This document shows, in pieces, positions 1 through 9,171 of a stretch of 64,000 nucleotides of DNA. The DNA lies in assembly GCF_028743495.1 (NCBI RefSeq), contig NZ_CP117968.1; one strand, 5' to 3'. The stretch is from Allobacillus halotolerans (lineage in GTDB: Bacteria > Bacillota > Bacilli > Bacillales > Alkalibacillaceae). Position numbers and translations under genes: made by a program. The first letter of the stretch is position 1; each line of letters opens with the position of its first letter. The notes under the pieces were generated by a model. The model worked only from the letters and a program-made list of their open reading frames with translations. It did no database searches and had not been told where the DNA came from.

Positions 1-430
1 AACCTTCAGGCATTTCCACAACATGGTCACCATGACTCATCCAGACAATTTGCTCTTCCGGCAATGTATGAAATGTCGCCGACTGGTTTCCTGTTAATGT
101 TATTTTTGCTTTGCCGTACTCGCGCTGTGCAGCGGGTTCAACACGTCCGCCAAGTTTGTAGGCCATTAATTGCATGCCATAACAAATCCCTAAAACAGGT
201 ATGTCTAATTGGAAGATCTCTTCGTCAATAGAAAATGCATCATTCTCAAACACACTATTTGGGCCACCGGACAAAATAATTCCTGTTGGCTTCAGATCTT
301 TTAGTTCTTTTGCGGAAAGGTCATTCGGATGGAGTTCACTATAAACGCCTAATTCTCTAATCCGACGTGTGATAAGTTGATTGTATTGACTGCCATAATC
401 GAGTACAATGATTTTCTCTTCTTGCTTCAT
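1..430 (-). CDS. guaA: GMP synthase (glutamine-hydrolysing), N-terminal part, cut by window edge
   Basis: Converts XMP to GMP with glutamine as nitrogen donor. Only the first ~143 codons are in the window, and the C-terminal part lies beyond base 1. I translated it from the sequence. It starts MKQEEKIIVLDYGSQYNQL and contains the class I glutamine amidotransferase nucleophile motif GICYGMQL, followed by WMSHGD, as in the GuaA amidotransferase domain. The ATG is at 428-430. It lies downstream of guaB on the same strand with a 26-bp gap, so both GMP-synthesis enzymes are probably co-transcribed. The ATP-pyrophosphatase domain is not visible. Confidence 0.93.
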   Translation of the reverse strand, partial: MKQEEKIIVLDYGSQYNQLITRRIRELGVYSELHPNDLSAKELKDLKPTGIILSGGPNSVFENDAFSIDEEIFQLDIPVLGICYGMQLMAYKLGGRVEPAAQREYGKAKITLTGNQSATFHTLPEEQIVWMSHGDHVVEMPEG

Positions 431-456
431 AAATACACCTCAGCTAATTTGATTCG

Positions 457-1920
457 TTACATTGAGTAATTCGGTGCTTCTTTTGTGATTTGTACATCAT
501 GTGGGTGGCTTTCTCTTAAGCCAGCATTCGTGATTCGAACGAACTGGGAATCTTCACGAAGTGCTTCTAAATCTTTTGTGCCGCAATATCCCATTCCTGA
601 ACGCAATCCACCAACCAATTGATAGAGTGTATCTGCAATTGAGCCTTTATAAGGGACACGTCCTTCGATTCCTTCAGGGACAAATTTCTTCGATTCACCT
701 TGGAAATAGCGGTCCTTACTTCCTTTTTCCATAGAAGTTACAGAGCCCATTCCACGATAAACTTTATACTGTCGACCTTGAAAAACTTCTATATCACCAG
801 GGCTTTCCTTCGTACCAGCAAACATACTGCCAAGCATCACAGCGTGACCGCCTGCAGCGATTGCTTTCACGACTTCTCCGGAGTACTTGATTCCTCCATC
901 TGCAATAATGCTGACTCCATGTTTTCTAGCTTCGGTTGCACAATCATAAATAGCGGTAACCTGTGGAACACCTACACCGGCAACTACACGGGTTGTGCAA
1001 ATGGAACCTGGGCCAATTCCAACTTTCACGACATCGACACCAGCATCGATTAATGCTTTTGTACCTTCTTTTGTCGCAACATTACCTGCAATTAAATTCA
1101 CCTGTGGATAGGTTTCTCTCAATTTTTTGATTGCATCCAATACACCTTGTGAATGACCATGGGCTGTATCAATGACTAACGCATCAACACCAGCCTCAAC
1201 GAGTTTCTGTGAACGAACAAGGACATCACCTGTCACACCAATGGCTGCAGCTACCAATAATCTACCTTGACGATCAACTGCAGAGTTTGGATATTCAATC
1301 ACCTTTTCGATATCTTTAATCGTTATAAGACCTTTTAACACGCCGTTTTCATCAACTAAAGGAAGTTTCTCCACCTTATATTTTTGGAGAACTTTTTCTG
1401 CTTGCTCCAATGTCGTATCAACAGGTGCGGTAATAAGCTGTTCTTTTGTCATAACATCATCGATTGACAATGAATAATCTTCAATAAAACGAAGATCACG
1501 ATTAGTGATGATTCCGATTAATTTTTGTTCTGATTCATTGTTGACGATTGGTACACCTGAAATCCGGTATTTACCCATCAAATGCTCAGCATCATAAACT
1601 TGGTTTTCAGGAAGAAGAAAAAATGGATTTGTGATCACGCCTCTTTCTGAACGTTTCACTTTGTCCACTTGTTCTGCCTGTTCTTCAATCGACATATTTT
1701 TATGGATAACACCAAGCCCGCCTTGTCTAGCCATAGCGATTGCCATGCCTGATTCAGTAACTGTATCCATTCCTGCACTCATAATAGGTATCTTCAAATT
1801 CAACGTATCCGTTAAAGACACCTCTACTTTAACATCACTCGGTAAAACGGTAGATTCTTGTGGCAGTAACAGTACATCATCAAATGTTAAGCCTTCTTTA
1901 TTGAACTTGTTTTCCCACAT
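457..1920 (-). CDS. guaB: Inosine-5'-monophosphate dehydrogenase
   Basis: Oxidises IMP to XMP with NAD+, the committed step of guanine nucleotide synthesis. The protein has 487 residues, the normal length for the family. A TIM-barrel is split by a pair of CBS domains (about residues 95-210). The catalytic loop GPGSICTTR carries the nucleophilic Cys at about residue 308, and the flap region near residue 400 (YRGMGS) is present. A candidate SigA promoter lies just upstream (1954-1982). It precedes guaA, which fits a guaB-guaA unit. In B. subtilis guaB sits near oriC, so its place beside yqfO differs from that species. Confidence 0.97.
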   Translation of the reverse strand: MWENKFNKEGLTFDDVLLLPQESTVLPSDVKVEVSLTDTLNLKIPIMSAGMDTVTESGMAIAMARQGGLGVIHKNMSIEEQAEQVDKVKRSERGVITNPFFLLPENQVYDAEHLMGKYRISGVPIVNNESEQKLIGIITNRDLRFIEDYSLSIDDVMTKEQLITAPVDTTLEQAEKVLQKYKVEKLPLVDENGVLKGLITIKDIEKVIEYPNSAVDRQGRLLVAAAIGVTGDVLVRSQKLVEAGVDALVIDTAHGHSQGVLDAIKKLRETYPQVNLIAGNVATKEGTKALIDAGVDVVKVGIGPGSICTTRVVAGVGVPQVTAIYDCATEARKHGVSIIADGGIKYSGEVVKAIAAGGHAVMLGSMFAGTKESPGDIEVFQGRQYKVYRGMGSVTSMEKGSKDRYFQGESKKFVPEGIEGRVPYKGSIADTLYQLVGGLRSGMGYCGTKDLEALREDSQFVRITNAGLRESHPHDVQITKEAPNYSM

Positions 1921-1953
1921 ATGTGTCGCCCCCTTTACGAAAATATTATTAAA

Positions 1954-1982
1954 AGACTATCAATCAAAATTTGCATTGTCAA
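1954..1982 (-). promoter_or_regulatory. Candidate SigA promoter of guaB
   Basis: On the minus strand a perfect -35 TTGACA (1977-1982) is followed after 17 bp by TAGTCT (1954-1959), a weak -10. It lies about 35 bp upstream of the guaB ATG. No purine riboswitch fits in the roughly 100-bp gap between yqfO and guaB. Confidence 0.5.
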
Positions 1983-2022
1983 CACACCAAATAAATGTTC
2001 AACTAGTCACAAAATACTGACA

Positions 2023-3132
2023 TTAATCAGTTGTTAAAAATGTGAATGGCTCTGTTTTCTGATTTGAAATATGAACTTGTAGAGATGGCATTTTTTCTTT
2101 CAATTGCTGTTGCAAACCTTCTTTCATCACTTGTTCGATATGATGTCCAGGGTCGATCATGGCAAGTCCCATACCTAAAGCATCATGAGCAGTGTGAAAA
2201 TAAACATCTCCTGTAATTAGCACATCCGCTCCCATTCGCTTCGCTTGAGAGATATACTTATTTCCATCGCCACCAATAACCGCAATGGTGCGAATGTTTT
2301 TATCTTCTTTACCGACAAAGCGCAAGTTCGGAACATCATATGCTTTTTTTACGAGTTGTGCTAGTTCTCGAAGTTTCATCGGTTCTGCTAACTTCGCAAT
2401 TCGACCTAACCCATAAGATTCGCCTTCAACTTTCAATGGATAAACATCATAAGCCATCTCTTCATAAGGATGAGCTTTTTTCGCTAACTCAATGGTTTGA
2501 TTCAAAATCCCTTCCGGAACAATTGTATCCATTCGATACTCTTCCACTCGCTCTAATTCATCTTCACTTCCGATATATGGATTAGCTCCTTCTTGTGGTT
2601 TAAACGTACCGATTCCTTCAAGATTAAACGTGCAATGACTATAGTTACCGATAAACCCAGCTCCAGCATCGGCAAATGCTTGACGGATTTGGTTTTCATG
2701 ACTTTTTGGTACATGAATGACGAGCTTATACAACTTTTCTTCAGTTGTTTTGACGAGCACATCTGTGTCCGTCAAATCTAGTTTTTCCATCAATAAATCA
2801 TTTACGCCACCACGCGCGATGTCTAAATTGGTATGCGCCACAAAAAGAGAAATGTTATGTGTCAGTAATTTTTTTGTAATCCTTCCCTTTTCGCTATCCC
2901 AATTAATTTCTTTAAAAGGTTTAAAGATAAACGGATGGTGAGCGATAATTAGGTCGATTTCCTTTTCAATCGCTTCATCAACAACACTTTCAAGTACATC
3001 CAATGTAACCATAATTCGATTGGCATCACTATTGGGACTACCAACTTGCAAGCCAATCCGATCTCCTTCAAACGCTAACTTTTTTGGAGCAATCTCCTCC
3101 ATGACATTCATTACATCCTTTACTTTTGTCAT
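2023..3132 (-). CDS. yqfO: Nif3-like dinuclear metal-centre protein (YqfO family)
   Basis: NIF3/YbgI family protein of 369 residues. The length matches the Bacillus form, which has a PII-like domain inserted (about residues 125-235) between the two halves of the Nif3 fold. Metal-ligand motifs are visible: AHHPFIF near residue 65, AHTNLDIARGG near residue 100 and GHHIEQ near the C terminus. The biochemical role of the family is not settled; GTP cyclohydrolase-like and metal-binding roles have been proposed. The start overlaps the trmK stop by 4 bases (ATGA), so the two are translationally coupled, as in B. subtilis. Confidence 0.92.
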   Translation of the reverse strand: MTKVKDVMNVMEEIAPKKLAFEGDRIGLQVGSPNSDANRIMVTLDVLESVVDEAIEKEIDLIIAHHPFIFKPFKEINWDSEKGRITKKLLTHNISLFVAHTNLDIARGGVNDLLMEKLDLTDTDVLVKTTEEKLYKLVIHVPKSHENQIRQAFADAGAGFIGNYSHCTFNLEGIGTFKPQEGANPYIGSEDELERVEEYRMDTIVPEGILNQTIELAKKAHPYEEMAYDVYPLKVEGESYGLGRIAKLAEPMKLRELAQLVKKAYDVPNLRFVGKEDKNIRTIAVIGGDGNKYISQAKRMGADVLITGDVYFHTAHDALGMGLAMIDPGHHIEQVMKEGLQQQLKEKMPSLQVHISNQKTEPFTFLTTD

Positions 3133-3824
3133 TGTAATTCCTCCTTAATCCATGTTTTTTGCTGTTCAAAAAGCTTGATTTTATCTTCATCTGGATGTTT
3201 CGCTTGCTTGATTTGCTGAATAATCTTTTGTTTCTTTTCCAGAACATGTTGCCATTTCTCTATAAAAGCCGGATTTTTTTCTTTCATGAGAAACGGTCCT
3301 AAATATATTTCTTTATCTGTTAATTGTTGAGAATGTTCACTTTTCTCCAAAACAAGGATTTCATAAATATAACCTTCATCGTTAATGATTCGTTCACCTA
3401 TGATTTGATAGCCGTAACTTATTGAAAACGCTCTAATGGAAGAAGCATCGATGTTCGGCTGGAGAATCAATCGGTTGACGCCCTCTAGCTTCTCTGGGTG
3501 ACTCTCAAGAATGGAACGTATTAGTGTACCTCCCATTCCAGCAATGACGATCGTGTCTACTTCATTTGGTTTGATTACCTCTAGACCATTGCCTAACCTG
3601 ACGTCAATTTGCTTTTGTAAGTTCATTTTGTTTACTTGTGATTGAGCAGATTCATATGGTCCTCGATTGACCTCACCGGCAATTGCTTGAACGTCGGGTC
3701 GATTCAAACAAACAGCGCACGGCAAATAGGCGTGATCTGAACCGATATCTGCAAACTTCCTCACATTTTCAGGTAAAAATTCGATAACTTGATTTAATCG
3801 ATTCGATATTTCCAAAGCGCTCAT
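3129..3824 (-). CDS. trmK: tRNA (adenine(22)-N1)-methyltransferase TrmK
   Basis: SAM-dependent methyltransferase that makes m1A22 in tRNA. It has 231 residues. The SAM-binding motif ADIGSDHAYLP is near residue 26 and the NPPY-like substitute AGMGG is near residue 95. The C-terminal part is helical and rich in Lys/Gln, as in the TrmK coiled-coil domain. It forms a two-gene unit with yqfO. The cccA terminator separates it from the gene upstream, so it probably has its own promoter in the 3825-3893 gap. Confidence 0.93.
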   Translation of the reverse strand: MSALEISNRLNQVIEFLPENVRKFADIGSDHAYLPCAVCLNRPDVQAIAGEVNRGPYESAQSQVNKMNLQKQIDVRLGNGLEVIKPNEVDTIVIAGMGGTLIRSILESHPEKLEGVNRLILQPNIDASSIRAFSISYGYQIIGERIINDEGYIYEILVLEKSEHSQQLTDKEIYLGPFLMKEKNPAFIEKWQHVLEKKQKIIQQIKQAKHPDEDKIKLFEQQKTWIKEELQ

Positions 3825-3837
3825 ACCTTTCCAGTAT

Positions 3838-3880
3838 TAAAAAATCCAGAAACAAAAGAATTTCTTTTGCTTCCGGATTC
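3838..3880 (-). terminator. Rho-independent terminator after cccA
   Basis: The arms at 3843-3857 and 3865-3879 pair over about 15 bp, allowing G-U pairs. On the minus strand the hairpin is followed by a run of six T (plus-strand A run at 3838-3844). It lies directly downstream of cccA. Confidence 0.85.
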
Positions 3881-3893
3881 ATTGATTTTATGC

Positions 3894-4253
3894 TTAATTG
3901 CCCGCTCCATCTACTAACCATTCAGCAAGTTTCTCTGCATTGCTTTGGTCAAGATTAATTGCTGGCATTTGTCCTTTACCGTTTTGGATAATCTCTACGA
4001 TTTCACTCGCGTCATAGCGATCACCGACACTGGTCAAATCAGGACCCATTCCACCTTCTAACTCCCCACCATGACAGGACATACAGTTATTGCTATAGAT
4101 ATCTTCTGGAGCTAGATCAGTTGTTTCTGCGCTTTCTTCTCCTTCACCTTCTGCGTTGTTCATTTGTGCCATTCCGACACCACCCATGATAATCATCGCT
4201 AAGATGCCTAGAATTCCAATAAGATAATATGGTGCTGCTGCGTTTCTTTTCAT
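3894..4253 (-). CDS. cccA: Membrane-anchored cytochrome c550 (CccA type)
   Basis: Small c-type cytochrome of 119 residues, the usual length for Bacillus CccA. One N-terminal membrane anchor (about residues 8-28) is followed by an acidic linker. A haem c domain carries CMSCH (CXXCH) near residue 57 and a candidate axial Met in GQMPAINLD. It should face outside the membrane and carry electrons to a terminal oxidase. It lies between sigA and trmK as in B. subtilis, with its own terminator. Confidence 0.93.
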   Translation of the reverse strand: MKRNAAAPYYLIGILGILAMIIMGGVGMAQMNNAEGEGEESAETTDLAPEDIYSNNCMSCHGGELEGGMGPDLTSVGDRYDASEIVEIIQNGKGQMPAINLDQSNAEKLAEWLVDGAGN

Positions 4254-4359
4254 GACATATTGACCTCCTTCAGTTGGATCTATGTAGTATTCTTCGTTTA
4301 CAAAGCTATATCTATTTTACTTGAAAAGTGTTCAAGAGAAAAGAGATAAATGTGAAGAT

Positions 4360-4899
4360 TTATATAACAATCAATGCAAAGAACAATAAAATTCCAACAA
4401 ATCCAGAAATAACTAAATAATAGACTTTATTTATCCATCCAAAAGCAATCCAGGCCATTCCCTGAATCACAATCAGAAGATTTAACCAAAAACCGCTTCC
4501 CAACCATTCATACACAATCAATGTTGAACCGATGAGTGCTGTCATAAAGAACAAGACGATCACAACATGCGTAAATATGGATTGTGCTTTATTAAAATAA
4601 TACCAATGTAAGCTAAGAATGAAAATAAAGATCAAAAAAATAATACACTGAACAATAATCTGTTCTGAAAATAAAGGTGTGATGACAATAAATGTCGGAA
4701 GAAGAAGGAAAAGAAGAAGCAGATCAAGCCCGATGAACACCTGTCTTTTCATGGAAGTCATTGATTGCTTTTCCTCTTCTACCCCTTCCCCATAGGTATA
4801 TAATGCTAAGAGAAAATTACAATATTTTTCCGGTAGTAGCTGGTTTTTCTTCCAGTTTGAAATTTCATCGATGATTATTTTATTTTTTTCTTTATCCAT
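4360..4899 (-). CDS. Unknown integral membrane protein
   Basis: Not recognised as a named family. It has 179 residues. A charged cytoplasmic N terminus of about 50 residues includes LLPEKYCNFLLALYTYGE, which resembles the N-terminal segment of DUF2157-like membrane proteins. At least four hydrophobic helices follow (about residues 52-75, 78-98, 105-130 and 133-178). It has a good ribosome site (GGAGG) and starts 20 bp after the rpoD stop, so it is probably transcribed from the dnaG-rpoD operon. B. subtilis has no counterpart that I recall at this position. Confidence 0.75.
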   Translation of the reverse strand: MDKEKNKIIIDEISNWKKNQLLPEKYCNFLLALYTYGEGVEEEKQSMTSMKRQVFIGLDLLLLFLLLPTFIVITPLFSEQIIVQCIIFLIFIFILSLHWYYFNKAQSIFTHVVIVLFFMTALIGSTLIVYEWLGSGFWLNLLIVIQGMAWIAFGWINKVYYLVISGFVGILLFFALIVI

Positions 4900-4918
4900 A
4901 CCAAGCCTCCGAGACGAC

Positions 4919-6022
4919 TTATTCTAAGAAATCTTTCAATCGTTTACTTCGACTTGGATGTCTTAATTTACGTAATGCTTTCGCTTCAATTTGTCGGATT
5001 CGCTCTCTTGTTACACCAAATACTTTCCCGACCTCTTCTAACGTCCGCGTACGGCCATCGTCCAATCCGAAACGAAGTCGCAATACATTTTCTTCTCGGT
5101 CCGTCAGCGTATCAAGAACGTCTTCCAGCTGCTCTTTGAGAAGCTCATAGGCCGCATGATCGGAAGGTGAGGTTGCTTCTTGATCTTCGATGAAGTCACC
5201 TAAATGGGAGTCATCTTCTTCACCGATCGGTGTCTCTAAGGAAACAGGTTCTTGGGCGATTTTCAAAATTTCACGTACTTTATCCGGTGTGAATTCCATT
5301 TCTTCAGCAATTTCTTCTGGTGTTGGTTCACGACCTAAATCTTGAAGCAACTGTCTTTGTACTCGAATTAGCTTATTGATTGTTTCGACCATATGAACAG
5401 GAATCCGAATCGTTCTTGCTTGGTCAGCGATGGCACGAGTGATCGCTTGGCGAATCCACCATGTTGCATACGTACTGAACTTAAATCCTTTGCGATAGTC
5501 AAATTTCTCAACCGCTTTGATTAAGCCCATGTTACCTTCTTGTATTAAATCCAAGAACAACATTCCCCGACCAACATAACGTTTTGCGATACTGACGACT
5601 AAGCGGAGGTTGGCTTCAGCCAGACGTCTTTTCGCTTCCTCATCGCCTTGTTCAATCCGTTCCGCTAAACTAATCTCATCGTCCGCAGTCAACAGGTCAA
5701 CCCGTCCAATTTCCTTTAAATACATACGGACAGGGTCATTGATTTTCACTCCTGGAGGCACACTCAAATCGTTTAAATCAAATTCTTCTTCCTTAGAAAT
5801 CTTCTGCATACTCGGATCGTCTTCACTTTCACCGATGAGGTCGATTCCTTGCTCCGCTAATGTTTCATAAAACTCATCCATTTGTTCGGAATCCAATTCA
5901 AAGTGACCTAATTTATCTGCAATCTCTTCGTATACAAGAACTCCACGTTTCTTTCCGATTTCCAGCAGTTGGTCCTTGGATTGTTCTACTGTCAATTCTT
6001 GATCTATTGGCTTTTCAGCCAT
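4919..6022 (-). CDS. rpoD: RNA polymerase primary sigma factor SigA (RpoD)
   Basis: Housekeeping sigma factor of 367 residues. Region 1.1 is N-terminal. Region 1.2 contains DPVRMYLKEIG, regions 2.1-2.4 contain the FSTYATWWIRQAI motif that contacts the -10 element, and region 4 ends with a helix-turn-helix (GVTRERIRQIEAKALRKLR). I chose the ATG at 6022 (MAEKPIDQ) rather than an upstream start at 6040, because GGAGGGG lies about 7 bases before it and the SigA family begins this way. It is co-transcribed with dnaG (gap about 24 bp), the classical macromolecular synthesis operon. Confidence 0.96.
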   Translation of the reverse strand: MAEKPIDQELTVEQSKDQLLEIGKKRGVLVYEEIADKLGHFELDSEQMDEFYETLAEQGIDLIGESEDDPSMQKISKEEEFDLNDLSVPPGVKINDPVRMYLKEIGRVDLLTADDEISLAERIEQGDEEAKRRLAEANLRLVVSIAKRYVGRGMLFLDLIQEGNMGLIKAVEKFDYRKGFKFSTYATWWIRQAITRAIADQARTIRIPVHMVETINKLIRVQRQLLQDLGREPTPEEIAEEMEFTPDKVREILKIAQEPVSLETPIGEEDDSHLGDFIEDQEATSPSDHAAYELLKEQLEDVLDTLTDREENVLRLRFGLDDGRTRTLEEVGKVFGVTRERIRQIEAKALRKLRHPSRSKRLKDFLE

Positions 6023-6045
6023 GAAAACCCCTCCTTCCAAACTGA

Positions 6046-7875
6046 CTACGTGAGCTTGGATATATTACTTTTCTTCCTCAATTCGAGCATTTTCATACCT
6101 ATTCGGGCTGCTGACTTTGGATCATTCTCTCTTTCTGCTTGTTTCAACATGGATTCCAATGCTCGAATTTCTTGATCTATATCACTTTCTTTTTCAATTG
6201 CAAGAAAGTAATCTTCCAGTTCGTTCTGTTCCAAATCTTCATTAATTTCCTTCAGTGAAATTTCAATAGCTAATTGCTTGTATTGCTCTTCAGGTAACCG
6301 TTCAACAAATTGGCTGACATTCGGTTCGTTGCCTTCCTCATAATAAGCATAGAGATAGGTGACTAATACCTGATGCTCTTGGATATTGAACGCTGAACCT
6401 AATCGCTGTTGAACTGTTTCTGCAAACGCTGCATCCCTTAACATGTGAGCAATTAAGTTTCTTTCTGCTGTATGATGTGCTGCATATAGCTTCTCGCTTT
6501 TCCTTGTTCTTCCCGTTTGAACGTTTTTACCACCATGTTTATCATTAACCTTCATGGTTTTCTTTATTCTGGAAGTTCGCTTCTCAATCTCCTCGATCAG
6601 TGTTTCACGATTCAAATGAAATGCATCTTCAAGATCTTTTAAATGAAAATCACGTTCAACTGGATACTCACTTGTTGCGATTATGTCCAAAGCTTTTTCA
6701 ATATATGCAATACGATCATGGTCAAGATTTAAGTTATAATCTTTTTTATAGTAATCCAATGCAAAGGCAATAAATGTTTGAGCTGGTTGAAGAACTTTCT
6801 GTTTAAAATATTCTCCTCCATATCGGTCAATATATTCGTCAGGATCAAGCCGATCTGGAATATAGGCAACTCGAACTTCTACACCTGCCTTACGTAAGAT
6901 GTTCGCAGACTTGAAACTCGCATTCCGGCCTGCATCATCTCCGTCGAAACAGATCACTGCCTGTTTTACATATCTTTTTAAAGTTTTCGCATGAGACTCA
7001 GACAGACTCGTTCCCAAAGTGGCGACCGCATTATAAACGCCTGCTTGGTATGCTTTGATGACATCCATATATCCTTCAAAAAGAATAACTTCCTTTTCTT
7101 TTTGAAAATGTTTTCTTGCTAGATGAAAATTGTATAAAACCCTTCCTTTATGGAAAAGCTTGGATTCAGGACTATTTAAATATTTCGGCTCTTGATGCTC
7201 TTTAAATGCTCGTCCTCCAAACGCAATAATTTTCCCTTGATGATTTTTAATCGGGAAAATGACGCGATCTTGAAAACGATCATAATAACTCCCTTGATTG
7301 TTTGACTGAATCAGTCCATATTCAGCCAACTGTTCAAGTTTATATCCTTTTCCTTTTAGAAAAGCGGCTAAGAACTCATTACGGTCTGGAGAGAATCCTA
7401 ATTGAAACTCTTCGATAGTCTCAGGCTCAAACCCTCTTTTTTTCAAATAATTTAAGCCTGCTTTTCCGTCAGAAGTGTGTTTGAGCACATGATGAAACAA
7501 TTTGGCTGACCAATCATATGCTTGTAAAACACCTTCTTGCTCTTCAGAGTAATATGATTCTTGTGGTTGGATAAACCACTCACCTGAGATTTCTTCACCG
7601 CTTTTGCGAGCTAAAAGTTGGATAGCTTCTGTGAAATGAATGGACTCAATCTCCATTAAAAAACGGAGTGCATTGCCTCCTTTTCCACAACCAAAACAGT
7701 GAAAAATCTGTTTCTCTTGTGAAACAGAAAATGACGGCGTATTTTCTCCATGAAATGGACATAGACCAAAAAAGTTTCTACCTTTCTTAGTCAATTGAAT
7801 ATATTCACTAATTACGTCGACGATATCACTCGTTGATAAAAGTCGATCGATCACTTCTTCAGGCACCTTGTTCAT
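6046..7875 (-). CDS. dnaG: DNA primase
   Basis: Makes RNA primers at the replication fork. About 609 residues, typical for Bacillus. The N-terminal zinc finger uses C39, H42, C60 and C63 (CPFHGENTPSF and FHCFGCGKG). The TOPRIM catalytic core includes LFEGYMDVIKA and CFDGDDAGRNA. The C-terminal helical domain should bind the DnaC/DnaB helicase. The start is chosen at 7875 (MNKVPEEVID), with GGTGAT five bases upstream; an in-frame ATG lies at 7887. The rpoD gene follows. A DUF188 gene (yqxD) that precedes dnaG in B. subtilis is absent here. Confidence 0.95.
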   Translation of the reverse strand: MNKVPEEVIDRLLSTSDIVDVISEYIQLTKKGRNFFGLCPFHGENTPSFSVSQEKQIFHCFGCGKGGNALRFLMEIESIHFTEAIQLLARKSGEEISGEWFIQPQESYYSEEQEGVLQAYDWSAKLFHHVLKHTSDGKAGLNYLKKRGFEPETIEEFQLGFSPDRNEFLAAFLKGKGYKLEQLAEYGLIQSNNQGSYYDRFQDRVIFPIKNHQGKIIAFGGRAFKEHQEPKYLNSPESKLFHKGRVLYNFHLARKHFQKEKEVILFEGYMDVIKAYQAGVYNAVATLGTSLSESHAKTLKRYVKQAVICFDGDDAGRNASFKSANILRKAGVEVRVAYIPDRLDPDEYIDRYGGEYFKQKVLQPAQTFIAFALDYYKKDYNLNLDHDRIAYIEKALDIIATSEYPVERDFHLKDLEDAFHLNRETLIEEIEKRTSRIKKTMKVNDKHGGKNVQTGRTRKSEKLYAAHHTAERNLIAHMLRDAAFAETVQQRLGSAFNIQEHQVLVTYLYAYYEEGNEPNVSQFVERLPEEQYKQLAIEISLKEINEDLEQNELEDYFLAIEKESDIDQEIRALESMLKQAERENDPKSAARIGMKMLELRKKSNISKLT

Positions 7876-7887
7876 TTTTATCACCAT

Positions 7888-8340
7888 ATTTATATATCAT
7901 TCGATAAAAATACCATAAACCCTTCATCAATCGACATTTTTTGTGAAAACTTCGTGAACACCACAGCAAAAGAACTAATTGTTTTTCTTTTACCCTTCTA
8001 AAAGCAATCGAAAACGTGTCGACTCTTGAGTTTAAAGGGATTTTGTAGCATTTTTATGTACGTTGAGTTCATTCAAAAACTTAGCCTTTAGAGTGATATG
8101 ATATTTCTCACAAATATTGATTATAAAACAAAGTTGTCGAGAATGCTAACTTTTTGCTGATAATTTCTTAGATTTTACGATTTGTTTTAAAACAGGAGAT
8201 CATTCAAAGTGACAAATATGAAAAGGGAACAAAAATATAGAGGCGGGAATTTATCGATTTCACTTGATTCCCAACCTCTCAGATTGACGCATATACTTAT
8301 GTGAACCGTTACTTGATTCACGATTAACAATATAAATATA
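7888..8340. other. 453-bp gene-free interval between dnaG and ppsR
   Basis: I find no convincing coding sequence on either strand. The right end holds a hairpin that suits a ppsR terminator (8240-8278). The left end must carry the dnaG-rpoD promoter, but I see no clear -35/-10 pair. In B. subtilis this position holds yqxD, and no recognisable remnant remains. Confidence 0.6.
8230..8280 (-). terminator. Probable terminator after ppsR
   Basis: GAGGCGGGAAT (8240-8250) pairs with ATTCCCAACCTC (8267-8278) with one interruption. On the minus strand the hairpin is followed by a U-rich stretch. It lies about 60 bp after the ppsR stop codon. Confidence 0.5.
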
Positions 8341-9156
8341 TTAAATTTTATTGTTGTTTTTATAATATATTTCTAAAATGATGTTTGCTGTTTCTTCGAC
8401 AGCCTTGTTGGAAACATCAACCGTCTCACAACCGATTTTCCCGACAACTTGATCAAACAATGAGTTTTCTTTTTGGATTCGTTCTAACTTTGCGTAGTTG
8501 GCTGTGTCATCAAGACCCAGTGACTTTAGCCGCTCTTTACGAATATCATTCAATTTTTGACTATCAATCCGTAAGCCAATACATTTGTTTGGATTCACTT
8601 TGTATAATTCATCTGGTGGGTCTACCTCAGGAACTATTGGTACATTGGCAACCTTTATTCGTTTATGAGCCAAAAATTGAGATAAAGGCGTTTTGGATGT
8701 TCTTGACAATCCGATTAATACAAGGTCTGCTTTTAGAATGCCCTTTGCGTCTCGTCCATCGTCATATTTAACTGCAAATTCGACTGCTTCAATCCGTTTG
8801 TAATAATCTTCGTCAAGTTTATGTACTAAACCTGGTTCAAGTTTTGGTTCTATTCCTAAATAATCTTCAAGACGATCCAGTAATGGTCCTAATAAATCAA
8901 CTGCTATCACATTATTTTTTTTAGCCATATCCATTAATTGATATCGAAGTTCTGGTTTCACGAGTGTGAATGCAATCATCCCATTATTTTCTTTTGCCAA
9001 TGTGATTGCTTCACGTAGCGTTCCTTCATCATCTACATAGGGAATCCGCTGAATTTTATCTTCGTGACCGTTAAACTGACTTAACGCTGCTTTCGCTAAC
9101 AGTTCAGCCGTTTCACCCACTGAGTCTGATAATACATAAAATTTAAACGGGTTCAT
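8341..9156 (-). CDS. yqfL: Pyruvate, phosphate dikinase regulatory protein / DUF299 kinase-phosphorylase (PpsR, YqfL)
   Basis: Bifunctional Ser/Thr kinase and pyrophosphorylase family that controls PPDK or PEP synthase. 271 residues, the normal length. The N terminus VLSDSVGETAELLAKAA is diagnostic of DUF299. The P-loop-like motif GLSRTSKT is at about residues 149-156. It is 15 bp downstream of ccpN, which matches the ccpN-yqfL pair of B. subtilis, where YqfL modulates CcpN activity. The target enzyme is not in this window. Confidence 0.93.
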   Translation of the reverse strand: MNPFKFYVLSDSVGETAELLAKAALSQFNGHEDKIQRIPYVDDEGTLREAITLAKENNGMIAFTLVKPELRYQLMDMAKKNNVIAVDLLGPLLDRLEDYLGIEPKLEPGLVHKLDEDYYKRIEAVEFAVKYDDGRDAKGILKADLVLIGLSRTSKTPLSQFLAHKRIKVANVPIVPEVDPPDELYKVNPNKCIGLRIDSQKLNDIRKERLKSLGLDDTANYAKLERIQKENSLFDQVVGKIGCETVDVSNKAVEETANIILEIYYKNNNKI

Positions 9157-9171
9157 AGGTTCCCTCCTCTT

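Noticed and set aside
1921..2022. Purine riboswitch upstream of guaB
   Set aside because: Only about 100 bp separate the genes, much of it taken by the promoter, and I see no conserved three-way junction.
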